Shown here one piece after another: positions 34,851-45,129 of a DNA stretch of 64,000 nucleotides. A program made the position numbers and the translations under genes. This stretch comes from Pisolithus tinctorius (lineage: Eukaryota; Basidiomycota; Agaricomycetes; Boletales; Pisolithaceae). The DNA lies in NCBI GenBank assembly GCA_024663395.1, contig JANFAH010000053.1, positions 372,001 to 436,000 of the forward strand. The letters are read 5' to 3'. How positions within the stretch are numbered: the first letter of the stretch is position 1; the number at the start of each line of letters is the position of its first letter. The notes beneath the pieces were generated by a model that worked only from the letters and a program-made list of their open reading frames with translations, was not told the origin of the DNA and did no database searches.

Positions 34851-35293
34851 TAATGAGATCTAAGGTCTGAGATGGTGTTGCGGCGATTCTGGGGCCATCA
34901 ACACACACCGCCAGCTGATCGAGCGCAACTGGCGCGTTAGGCGAGGCGACCCTGGAGCCACAGGGGAAGGTACCGTGCGCGCGAATGACCACTCGCCCCT
35001 CCACTTGCATCCTACACGCGTTCACTGCGAGCTTCCCACGACACGATCGCGTGAACACCGTCCCGCGGCACGCTTACATAACACCCCGGAACGCCGGGGA
35101 GGGCTCTATCCTTTTTGGGTCGCCCCTGACGCCTCATGTAGATACTATACCGTACACTTACGCCTCCCACCTGCACCGCCAGCCATGGAGTAGGTCACAG
35201 CACTGACAGCTTCACACGATCTGATTTCTAATGCACTAGACAGCTATAGTCTGAGGCGTCTGACTACTCCTACAGGTTATTCCAAACCACATC
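34851..35293. other. No gene recognised
   Basis: GC-rich spacer between GT69 copy A and the beta DUF6534 gene. Only short frames occur. Confidence 0.4.
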
Positions 35294-36545
35294 ATGGCCC
35301 AGCTAACGACAGTTGATGTGAAGACCTTCCTTGGCCCGATGGCAGTCGGTTCCGTGCTTTCAGGCGTCGTCTTTGGGTGTGCTGTCGTCCAGACTTACTC
35401 GTATTACAAACGATTCCCTAATGATAACGGATACATCAAGGCGCTGGTGCGTATCAGACATTCATTGACTACTCAGATCTTGACCTATGGACAATTGAAA
35501 GGTAACTTTCGAGATGTACGTGCATTCGATCCCGAACCAAGCTACTAGATTCTTGACGGGACACCCGTAGGACATTGCAGACGATACATCTCATCCTCTT
35601 GTTGGCTGGCATGTGGCATTTGGCGGTCGCGGATTTCGGGAACCGTCCTCGCGTTGCTTCTCTTCCCAGAAAGCTTGAACGTCACCTTAATACTCTGTTC
35701 CCCCCTCGCGTTCGCTTCTCAGGTGAGAAGTTCCACTGACAAGCGAGAGCCGCCCTCACGTTCAAGCAGGCCTTCTTTATCTTTAGGCTGTGGAGGCTCT
35801 CTCGGAACTTGGCACTTGTCGGATTTTGCTTTTTTCTCGCAGCCGCCCGCTTTGCCTTCCACATGGTAGTTGGCATTGCTGCGTACCGCTTAAGGGAGAT
35901 CGCATTGGTTGTGCAGCAGTGGAAGTGGTGTATTACCACTATGTTCATCATGTCGATTGCGTGTGACATCATAGTTGCAGCTGCTGTGACCTACATTCTG
36001 AGGGAGCAGAAGACAGAGTTCAGGCGGTGAGTGTATTCGATTTTAGTGAAAACGGTGACCGACATCACAGTTAGGACTTCTCGGATGATCGACAAATTGA
36101 TATCGTATTCCGTCGGTAAGAAATAATCTGTTATACCGATCTCCGTAATGTTGATTTTTTTTGCTACTACAAGCAACTGGTCTCGTTACAATGTAAGTAC
36201 CTGGCTCCTATCCCTTACTACCAATCTTTACGACTGGATGACAGCGGAGGCGAATTAGCCCAGGCATTATGTGTGAGTACCGAGTGCGTCTTGTACAACT
36301 GCAGATCGACTAAACTACTCTTTTTTTTCCAGTTTTGGACGATGCCACACAATTGTGCGCCTACGTTTTCTCCCCTCTCACTCGCCATCTAAACTCGTAA
36401 TGTGCTATAATATTGCAGACATCTGGCTGGGATTCTACGCTGTTGAATCAGGCTGTGAGTATTGCTCAGTCCGGCCGCATGCGAGTTCCCCTGACACGAT
36501 CTATCCCAGTATATACAAACTCTCTCCTGGCAGCGTACGCTATAT
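35294..36545 (+). pseudogene. DUF6534 seven-helix membrane protein 3, frameshifted
   Basis: Close copy of the gene at 29592, reading MAQLTTVDVKTFLGPMAVG, YKRFPNDNGYIKAL, VTFEM and LQTIHLILLLAGMWHLAV. After ADFGN the sequence GGAACCGTCC carries one more base than GGAACTCC in copy 2 (about 35640-35650). The rest of the exon (SLNVTLILCSPLAFASQ) is therefore in another frame. Later exons are recognisable: AFHMVVGIAAYRLREIALVV, ACDIIVAAAVTYILREQ, TSRMIDKLISYSV, NIADIWLGFYAVESG. It is either a recent pseudogene or an intact gene with an assembly indel. Confidence 0.7.
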
Positions 36546-37198
36546 AATCTCCCGGGCGTCCGTGAGGTCCTCATCCATTTTTGTAGACTCAACAGCCGCT
36601 CTGTCTTCAGTCAGGCGTGGGCTACACAGCCAAGTACCGATCCTGGCTCCCTTCCAAGCAGCCCCCCTCAATTTAATACCGGTGATAAGGTGCTGCCTCT
36701 CACATGATTCTGAACTTAGGTGTTAATGCGGTTTTACGATAGGGGCCGTACTTCTCTATTCACTCAGACGAGGAGCGATCAGGGCCGAAGGAGTTACCTA
36801 TTAAAGCGGTGTTTTGAGGGGGAGGCCTGAGTTGGTCTGTCTCCGTCCACGGATTTTTGCTGTTTTTTCTCTCTCTTTCTTTTGGACTGCTATCGTGCAT
36901 GTTATCTAATGATTCACAATTGGACTCCATTAAGGCCAAGGCACGGCGGGGATAATGTGATCAGTCAAGGCGCTGGTATCGCGCCGTACCGCTTAGAAGG
37001 TTGGTGGGTCCAATGTCTTGCCGTTGGTGTGTGAACCTAATGAAATAGGCTGCTGATTTGAAACCGATACCTACGATGAGTCAGACCGCTTGTTGTACAC
37101 TGCCATAGCCGCATGCCCGTTACGTGCGCTGCAGACGGCATCAAAATGTAGGATACTTGTTTATGACAACTGAAGACCACACAACGTATCAGACCCAG
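36546..37198. other. No gene recognised
   Basis: Block beta counterpart of 30848-31557, with no coding family visible. It includes the pyrimidine tract TTTTTTCTCTCTCTTTCTTTT near 36863. Confidence 0.4.
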
Positions 37199-37630
37199 CA
37201 TGACGTTGCTTATCGGGTCTGTGATCGTTTCACTCGTGCTTTCTGCAATGTTGTATGGATGCGCGATAGTGCAGCTATGTGTATATCATAAGTCGTTTCC
37301 AACTGATAACTGGAAACTCCGGACTTTGGTATGGTTCTCCTGGCCCAGTTCTTGATATGCTGATGGTCCAGTCATTTGCATTCGAGATGTAGGCTGTTTT
37401 TGCTTGCGTTGAGATCACAGGTGAACGTTTCCGGATCGTTTTCTGACACGTTTTCCGTGATCTGGTTTGGCCACAACCAGGTGGGACTTATTTCGCGCAT
37501 ACTACAGTTGTCGAACGAGGCTCCTGCAAGTATACCCGTGCCTTTGGCGGGGGTCTCCGTACGTCGATTATAACATGACTCCCAACTCCCAAAAGCCAAA
37601 AAGAGTTTCCTGGAGAAGGGATGATCAAAA
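37199..37630 (+). pseudogene. DUF6534 N-terminal fragment (beta)
   Basis: Reads MTLLIGSVIVSLVLSAMLYG, CAIVQLCVYHKSFPTDNWK, LRTL, then a GTATGG donor near 37330, and FAFEM near 37378 followed by a stop. It is the counterpart of 31558. The helix plus the F.xDNWK block identify exon 1 of a DUF6534 gene; the remainder is lost. Confidence 0.6.
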
Positions 37631-37632
37631 AT

Positions 37633-37699
37633 ATGGACTTTGTGAGAAACGACCTCATGCGATCTATGGTGCGAATAATGCGCCCCACCAACTGTGCCA
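37633..37699 (-). pseudogene. Decayed tRNA relic (beta)
   Basis: The minus strand reads TGGCACAGTTGGTGGGGCGC, then ATAGATCGCATGAGGTCG and AAAGTCCA, i.e. recognisably the tRNA at 44940-45019. The T-arm is destroyed (TTTCTCAC). It is orthologous to the alpha relic at 32073, so the tRNA was present before the block duplicated. Confidence 0.65.
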
Positions 37700-38279
37700 A
37701 AAGCGGCGCCTCCGTCAATTGCCCTCTCATATTAATCGCCTTGTTTACAGGGCCACTGCAGCTGAAATTCGTCCGGTCATTTTTCGACAACCGTGAATTT
37801 GCTTCAAACAGTCTCCCATTCAACATCGGCTGGGGATAAGTATCAATACATATGGAGTAAAGGAACTCTGTAAGTTGTCTTGATCTCATAATTCCATGGC
37901 TGTATGGGCGCATGTTCTGATGGCTCTTACTAGTGCAGTTGGGCATCTTTCGGGCAGCCGTAAACAAGGTGTCTGCCGCCCACGATGGCGCTATTCTCTG
38001 GTTCCTCCATCTCGTGGTTATTATGGTGATACCATCCGATCTCAACCATTTCCGTGCGGACGGATTCAGGAGAGACAAGCCACAGGTCGTGTCATCCTCT
38101 GATATTGCCGACCTCTACGATCGACAGATGCCCAGAAGGGACAGGTGTTGAGCTTGAGATGGAACTGCTGTTCTCCTCCAAAGGCGGCTGTATGACAGAA
38201 GCTAACGATGTAAACTGTGCCTACAGCTGTGAGGTGTGGCTGCTGACTGAACTAGTTCCCCGGAAGCTAGAAGCCTGAT

Positions 38280-38690
38280 CAAACAGCCGCTTGGCGTTGC
38301 CTGAAAACTTGGGTGCATAGATTCAACCAGTCACGACTGAATTCATCGGGGGTGGGCTTCTGAAGAGGTGTTCCTAGATTGCATGTGGAAAAGGCAGACC
38401 TGAGTGACTAGAGGCGCGTGTCCAGGAGCTGTTCAGGAGTAACCTTGGACCCAGACATGGAGGGGTGAGTACATACCAAGCGCATGACCGTGAGTCGGTA
38501 GTTCGCCAGGGAGACGGGTACCCGTCAGTGACTGGAGAGTTCAAGGCATTCTCAAAGGTACTCTCTTGTTTAGAATGAGTTTTGACAAAATCTCGGCGAC
38601 ACGAGTGGGTTCCTTCTGTAGTACTGGTACAAACCTCCAAGCTTGACATACTTTGCAGTACTAATAGTGGCGGATGTTGCATCTCCTTTC
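38280..38690 (-). CDS. Unknown minus-strand frame in beta
   Basis: Counterpart of 32446-32833, with readable PTPDEFSRDWLNLCTQVFRQ and SMSSLEVCTSTTEGTHSCR. The family is not recognised. Frame breaks make a working protein unlikely. Confidence 0.35.
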
Positions 38691-39270
38691 ACCTTACGCG
38701 GAGCCACATATTCAGTGGTAGTAACGTGTGCCATCTGACGCGCTCTCTCAGGCTCCTGACATGTCCCTCTGCACTTGGTGTTATCAAGTCCACGGCCATC
38801 CGGTCGCATCCCGGTCCCGCAACTGGGTCCTCCATATCGTGTACTTACCCACATGTCTTCGGGATTGCCTTTTTGACGACAGTCGACCTCTCAGCAAGTG
38901 GTTCGAGTAATAGTTGGGTGACTAGCCTGTGATAAGACAAGCCAACTGCAGCAACTCCAACGCGTAGTGATTGAGCATAATGCAGTTACCACATTCGCCC
39001 TTCCTGTGTATGAGCTTGGGCAAGTTATTAATTAGCCTTCCAGAAGTGTTCTCTGATTCAGGTCAGACAGTCTCCACCTGCAGTGAAACGCAACCTCATA
39101 GACGATTTGGTGACCAGACTAAGTATTCAGGCTCAGGGCGTGTACAGCATATCAGGATGCTTGCGCATCACCTGTCGAAGTACATTGTGTGTAGGGTGAA
39201 GTCACCTGCCTGTATCGCATCCAGTACCAGACAAAATCTCGTTCCCGCAGTGAAGATTAATGACCTCCAT

Positions 39271-39850
39271 TTATTCCGCATCAACGACGGTTGTTTGGAG
39301 CCCCTGTGACGGTATAGCGTTAATGTAAGTTGGATGGGTGCGCAATACGAAACCTTACCTTGAAGGAAGTGACAGGAACATGCATAGCATATGTGTAAAG
39401 CTTCTCCTTTGCGTTCTCTTCGTCATTACGTTTACCTGTAGCCAAAAGAAAACGGACGCGCTGTTAGAGTTGTTCTTTGGGTGTTGCACCCCATGCACAC
39501 TAGAAATCTAGAGGGAAATGAGACACTCACGCTCAAGCTTTACTCGTATCCGGTGAGGGACGGACTTGATTCCCTGTACCCATAGTGCTTGGTTGAGCTT
39601 GGGGTCAAGCCGTACGTCTGAAGTGCCCATTGCTTTCCGAGCGAAACTCGACTACAGACTTGACGGCCCATGGTGCCCGCTTTTTGAAGGAGCGGCCGTG
39701 CACGCGCTTGTGCAGATGAATCGTGTATTCACGAGTGACGACGTCTTGAAGGGCGGAGCGTTTGCCGGTCTGGAAGACGAACAGATATAAGCGATCGTGG
39801 GGATTTGCTCGAGTGAGGTGCTGGTTTGCGCATCTACCTTTGTTTTCGCC
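39271..39850 (-). CDS. RPL31: 60S ribosomal protein eL31
   Basis: Large-subunit ribosomal protein. The coding exon 39531-39769 begins [20 protein letters not shown] and continues [20 protein letters not shown] and [20 protein letters not shown]. Exon 39359-39435 encodes [20 protein letters not shown], and the last exon 39271-39303 encodes [10 protein letters not shown] and the stop. Introns are clean GT-AG. One extra T in the coding strand (39644-39646, GAGTTTCGC where GAGTTCGC is needed) shifts the frame after VVEF. In such a conserved essential gene an assembly error is the likelier cause. The first exon with the start codon is not firmly placed (about 39800-39850). Confidence 0.93.
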
Positions 39851-39859
39851 TATGAGCAT

Positions 39860-40247
39860 AGTCAGTCACATCGCCATACGAATAAGCTGGTTGAGCACGT
39901 ACCATATTTTGAGAGTGTCGGGATCGATGGACTGATGACTGCCTTCTGGTCGCTGGAATGTGGCAGGTAAGGTTTCGGAGGCGTGAGAAGACGACGATAC
40001 AGTACCACGGCACATTCCGTGGTTGACTAATCGTCGATATTCCCGCGGATGCAGAAGGGGACTGCTTCTTTGTTCTCGATTTGGCAATCCCCGACCATTA
40101 TTGTCTCCGGGGAATTCCCTTTGTCCGTCCAACCGTGGGCATGTTTACGGCATGTGTGAGACGAGCGACCCAGAGCTGTATAAAATCCAACCTGTTTACC
40201 AAGTCCGCTTTTTAGTTGACATTGTTGTGATTCCACACTCGATTACT
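39860..40247. promoter_or_regulatory. Divergent promoter region of eL31 and CFEM gene
   Basis: Spacer of about 390 bp between the head-to-head eL31 and CFEM genes. On the CFEM side TATAAAAT lies at 40179-40186, about 62 bp before the ATG. No TATA box was noticed on the eL31 side. Confidence 0.55.
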
Positions 40248-40851
40248 ATGCGTTTCGCAGTCGCTCTCGTTGCCCTCTCTGCCGCCCTCTCCTCCATGGG
40301 TGCTGGCCTCATCTCCCGCCAAAGCCTGCCCTGTACGTTGTAACCCGGGGACGGCGACCATATCATCCTGATTTATCTTGTAGCTTGTGCGGAGCCGTGC
40401 ATTACCAACGCGAATTTGGATGGTTGTTCCGCCACCGACGACAACCTGCTTGTGTAACAGCCAGACCTTCGTCAATTCTGCTACCTCCTGCATTGAGTCT
40501 GCTTGCACCGGCAGCGATCTACAACAGGCAGAGCAATTTGCGCAGTCTCTTTGTCTTTCTGTGGTATGTTGCTAATTCAAATCCTTTGTTTGCCAATACC
40601 CACCAATTGTGCAGGGGGTGACGCTGACCATCGCCACACCGTCCGCAACATCCTCCGCAACATCTACTGCAACATCTACGTCGTCTACGTGAGTGCCCGT
40701 GGGTTTCTTTGGTGATATGATATGTTAATTTTTACGACCTCGCAGTCCATCGGCCACCCACACAGGCAGTGCTACATCGTCTTATGGCGTCAATCCGCTC
40801 GCAGCGGTTGCCGCCGTTCTCGGCGTTTGGTCTTGCCCTCTAGACTGTTAG
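40248..40851 (+). CDS. CFEM-domain secreted, probably GPI-anchored protein
   Basis: Exon 1 (40248-40332) encodes a signal peptide, MRFAVALVALSAALSSMG. Exon 2 carries the CFEM domain: CAEPCITNANLDGCSATDDN, then CLCNSQTF, SCIESACTG and AQSLCLSVGV, giving the eight cysteines of the family. Ser/Thr/Ala-rich exon 3 and the hydrophobic exon 4 (NPLAAVAAVLGVW) fit a GPI signal. Between ATDDN and CLCN the sequence has one extra C (about 40436-40440), which puts a TAA in frame. Removing that base restores the canonical spacing D-N-C-L-C, so an assembly indel or a very recent lesion is likely. CFEM proteins act at the fungal cell surface; some bind heme. Confidence 0.85.
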
Positions 40852-41358
40852 AGCTTGCCAGGTTACTACCTGCTGCTTCGAATCATTGTCCACACGACTT
40901 CTCTATTTCGTTTTCCTTGTGGCATATTTCGGAGCATCGTCTTCTAGTGTATTTAATTTACTTTTGGGTGCTTCGTTGTAACCGTGTAGCCATTTCGTCC
41001 TTAATGACCAACCGACCATCTTACGATGGTGTTTTCGTGCCATGGGCAACGTCTTGAGGTGGAGTGTGAATTTAATGTGCCAGCAGAGATGAAAAAGCGG
41101 AGATGACTACCATTGTCGGTCGACAGACGGTAGGCTGCGGGTGATGTGTTTCACTACATGGCGAGACTGGTTGGCCTGAACGAAAGAGCATTTCTGGAAA
41201 CCTAATTGCCTAAACTCACAATGAATGAGTATAGCTGCCGGTGATCTCGATGGGATATTTCCCACGATAGTCTCGACTACCGAATGCGGTAGTCGTATTT
41301 TGCTCATTCACTGTTACTTGGTCAGTGCGAGGGCTGCCTTGGCGCGCGCACACCGTCG
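40852..41358. other. No gene recognised; left part joins inverted repeat
   Basis: 3' region of the CFEM gene, followed from about 41300 by the start of the GT69 inverted-repeat arm. No coding family is visible. Confidence 0.4.
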
Positions 41359-43470
41359 ATGAAGGCCAAGAGGTTATGGCGGCGAGTGCCAACGCCACTG
41401 GCACTTTTGGTAGGTCTCTTCCTGGGCTTGTTCATCGGGCGCATCCTACCACCCTCGGTATGTCACTTTACCCCCCGCGCGCACTCCTGCAGACACCCAA
41501 CTCACCAGTAACAGCTCTTCGGGGTTATCATTGGGCGCGCCCGAACACACCTGTGTTTGTCTCGAGGCTCTCTGCGCGAAAGCACTTCACTCTGCCGAAT
41601 GTCGACCAGCGCAAGCGTGTGCTTGAGCTCCTCTCGACACTTTCACCCTACCACAAACCGTTGAATGTACCCGCAACTCACAACCGCTCTACATTCAGCA
41701 AGTCAGAGACCGCTATAAACCCCTCGTAGCGAGTAGATCTCCGTCATCGCCATCATCTTGGATGCCCTCCCTGGGACTTGGCCTGTCCGACCCAGATGGC
41801 GTGTATGTCTCTCCCGTCAGAGAACACAAATACTATTTTGCCATCAATCTATACAACTCCTTCGATATCATCCCTGACCTCTTTGCTACCCTCTTCCGGG
41901 TGTCAGCTATCTTGGGCTACCACAACGTCTTCGTGTCTATTTACGAAAACGGTTCGAATGACCAAACCAAGGCGCTCCTTCGCATATTTGACTCGATCAC
42001 AAAAAGTGTCGGCCTCAGAGTTACCATACGGACGTCGACTCGCACGAGAGGAGCATTCAACCACCGTATCGAATACCTGGCTGAGGTCCGGAACCAGGCG
42101 TTCGACCCTCTTCACGAACTCAGAGACGCCAACAATGAGTTCTTTGATACGATCATCTTCATGACGATATCCTACCTTGTGTTGACGACGTCTCGAGCTA
42201 ATCTGGCAGAGCAGAAGAAACAACGCGGGAATTACGTGTGCTGCAGATTATGTGTATCACAATGACCTCGTAAGTTTACTCCTTGATCCTGGTAACTTCG
42301 AATGTGACGTATCGTCGTCTCCTTTGCATCAAGATACGCCCGTCTTTTATGATAACTGGGTATCACGCGACATCAACGGTACTGCCCTCGAAAACGCGCC
42401 TTTTGAGAACATCTTCCACGATCCAGATTCCTCTGAACGGTTCCAGCGTCACCTCCCCATCCAGGTTCAGTCGTGTTGGAACGGTGTCGCGATTCTTGAC
42501 CCAGCCCCTTTTACTCACCCCCATACGTTCGTTTCCGCATGGCAGAGATTGTAGAGGGCGAGTGTTCCGCGTCGGAGTGCAGTTTGATCTGCAACGACTA
42601 CTGGAAAGCGGGGTACGGCCGGATTGTGATGGTACCACGGGTGAAGCTTGCATACGATAGGGTCAGTATCCATTCTAAAAGTCTTACCACTACCTTTCCG
42701 CCTCGTGCCCCCATATTGCTAATGTTGCGGTGTCATCTCTTACAGAAAGTCTTTGATTTAATACACCCTCCGCGGAAGAATCTCACTGCTATCCGGGGGG
42801 TATGTTCGTATTGGTGGACTTCCGGACGACCCCCGCTATGACCCTCAAGACCGCTCGTGGTTCGGCCCCCATGATCGTGTGTTCGACGCTCAGGAAAATG
42901 ACGAAATAGAGTTCCAGCCGGGTCCTTCACACGGTACGTCATTTCCGACGCTTGACCACTACCCCTACTTACCTGATTATAATGGACATGGGAATAGTGT
43001 GGTGCTGGGGCTGGGACGGTGCCGGCGACATTGACGGGCCTGACGTGGACCCTATATGGGAAGCTATGCCAAAGCGGTCGCAAACTACAGAGGCGGTCAC
43101 TGTGAAACATGACAGGAGCCTCGACCTGTGATCTAGTATTGCGATGCTGATCTCTTCTCGTTTGGTTTGATAGATGGGATGGAGATTCCCCAGGACATGT
43201 CGAACAGTTCTATCCTTACTTCTTGTCGTCAAACAAACAGCCCTAGACCTGGACTATACATATGTAGCTTTCTCAGTACATAACGTGTCGTAGATACCTT
43301 GTTGATAGTTCGAAGTTGCTACTGCTGATGCGTCATTCCACTATTACTCGAAGCACTTGCTGAAAAGTCGAAGTCTGTGAATATGCCTCAGGAAAGGCAA
43401 ATCTGAAGATGTCTAGGTACATGAAATTGAGGTTCGCTACACTCAGTTGCGGGACCGAGATGCTACCTAA
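41300..43470 (+). repeat. Inverted repeat arm carrying GT69 copy B
   Basis: Mirror of 33000-34850 (minus strand). It contains the glycosyltransferase and its 3' flank, down to the CATGAAATTGAGGTTCGCTA block near 43423. Confidence 0.8.
41359..43130 (+). pseudogene. GT69 (CAP59-like) glycosyltransferase, copy B
   Basis: Type II membrane glycosyltransferase, probably in the Golgi. It starts MKAKRLWRRVPTPLALLVG at 41359, with a membrane anchor. A 35-nt intron follows, then ARKHFTLPNVDQRKRVLELL. The catalytic part reads YYFAINLYNSFDIIPDLFA, GYHNVFVSIYENGSNDQT and HRIEYLAEVRNQAFDPLHEL, then FYDNWVSRDING, QVQSCWNGVAILDPAPF and CSASECSLICNDYWKAGYGR. This is the CAP59/CMT1 (GT69) order. Single-base losses at 42161-42165 (ATGACGAT for ATGAACGAT) and 42190-42193 (GTCTCGAG for GTCCTCGAG) break the frame inside the acidic metal-binding region. 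Copy A has both bases intact. Without those losses it would be a complete gene. Confidence 0.8.
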
Positions 43471-43479
43471 CGGCTGTGG

Positions 43480-44935
43480 ACTTGATAATGCGAATTACAG
43501 AGACAAGTCAGGAACCATCACATCAATGTCATGATGGTATCATGCCAGGCTCGCATTTTACGGGACCAAGAATAATGATTTCCATGCTGAGTTTGACGTA
43601 TGTGTATTTCAGCAGGTACTCACGTCCTATATTCGCCGTTTATCCACACGGGAAGGCAGACCCATGGAATGCATGTACCTACTGGCGGTGAACTGCGGAC
43701 AAGGGGAGAGATAAAGTGACCCGAAAAATTAACGCACTCCGATGAACTGAACGACCTGTGTTTCTGATCAAGCTTACCAGACGACCAAAATTGCTCTGGA
43801 CAGACGGTTCAGCGAACGCGAATGGGATTTATGGGTACAACGTGGTACAGGACGCAAGGCCTCAAGTACCACAGAGCCGAAGCTATTGACGAAAATAATG
43901 CTCTTTCTGGTTTATCATCAGACGGACACTATCATACCCTACCAAAGGAGTCACCATAAAATTTGGTGGCAGGTGATATATTGCATGACAGATGTAGGAG
44001 GCTCACCACTGACTAGATCGTCAGTCCGCTCTCCGCAAGGTAAATTCATGTGCCGTGATCGGCCGCACCGCGTACCTCAGCATCGTTCGTTCCTTTTGGG
44101 AATTCTAGGAGTAGAAAAAAGCCTGTATCCAGAACGTGACTGTTCCTTGCGCGCATCTGAGATGCTCACCCGGTAAACGAAAGGACAGAATGTTATTTCA
44201 CGAGGTGCAGCCGTCTGCGGAACTACCAGGAGCGGGAGAGGATCCAAATTTTGCACTGGTCAGTCCCACCCTCGGAACTGAAATGTCAAATTTTTTGGGC
44301 CTGTCCATGTTCGAGTTTGGGCAATGCTTGTGTCAAGCCTCCTGAAAGCTCAACAAGCGGGGACCTTCTGGCAACTTCAGCTTACTACAAAGTTTGTGAA
44401 GTTCGGAGCTTACACCCGTGTTTCCGCCGGTACGGAAAGGGCATCCAGTTGTCGCCAAGGCCACGGTAAACTAGCGAAGACCTTTCTAGCGTATTTTGGC
44501 AACGTCTCCCGTCGCCACGCTGTCGAGTACCTGTTTCCCTGGCCCAGTATCGACTCACAGTCATAGGTATGTATACTTTGCTTCACGTTTTCGCCCGTTA
44601 TCCTCTGATGGTTTCTGGAAATGACATCGAAGTTGCCTTCAGCTAAGGGTCTGGATTTACCTTTTGTACGTGTCAGGAACGTCCGTTCAGAAGTTCCCCG
44701 AGTAGGACGAGTCTACTGTGCCTGGTCGAATCCACACGCCCAACTTTTCAAGCAACACCGGGCGGTTGTTCGATCAGGCTTCTAATTTCCGGAGAAAAAT
44801 GTTAAAGAATCCAGTCACCAACAGCACCCATAGTTCCCATACAAATATCAGCCGGGTATATTGTAGTTTGCAACGAGAAAGGAATTATCGAGGGGTGCAG
44901 AAGTGATACTTATGATAGCGAAAGACGGGGTTGCA
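43480..44935. other. No gene recognised
   Basis: Frames of up to about 80 codons (for example 44324-44566) show no family features. Confidence 0.4.
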
Positions 44936-44939
44936 ACAT

Positions 44940-45019
44940 GGGCTTTTGGCACAGTTGGTAGCGCGCATGCTTCGCATGTAGATTGCATGAGGTCGTGGGT
45001 TCAAATCCCACAGAGTCCA
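44940..45019 (+). tRNA. tRNA-Ala (CGC) with 7-nt intron
   Basis: Acceptor stem GGGCTTT pairs with AGAGTCC, with discriminator A. The D-arm is GCAC-AGTTGGTA-GCGC with one mismatch. The anticodon stem CATGC/GCATG encloses a 14-nt loop: a normal 7-nt loop with anticodon CGC plus a 7-nt intron after position 37. The T-arm GTGGG-TTCAAAT-CCCAC is perfect. Two decayed relatives lie at 32073 and 37633. The gene is about 110 bp upstream of the SGNH-type gene. Confidence 0.8.
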
Positions 45020-45129
45020 CATTTTTGATCATTTCCTCCTCTTTTTTGACTTGGGAGAGCCACCATATAATTGCCGGCTTCGGCTTCTCTCCCTTTTTCT
45101 CTCTCCTTTCTTTTTTGTCCGGCTGGCTC

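Larger units (their letters stand above)
35235..38960 (+). repeat. Tandem block beta
   Basis: Second copy of block alpha (29555-33130), in the same orientation. Its ends are at the CTATAGTCTGAGGCGTCTG block (about 35242; alpha near 29549) and the GCAAGTGGTTCGAGTAATAG tail (about 38894). Confidence 0.75.
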
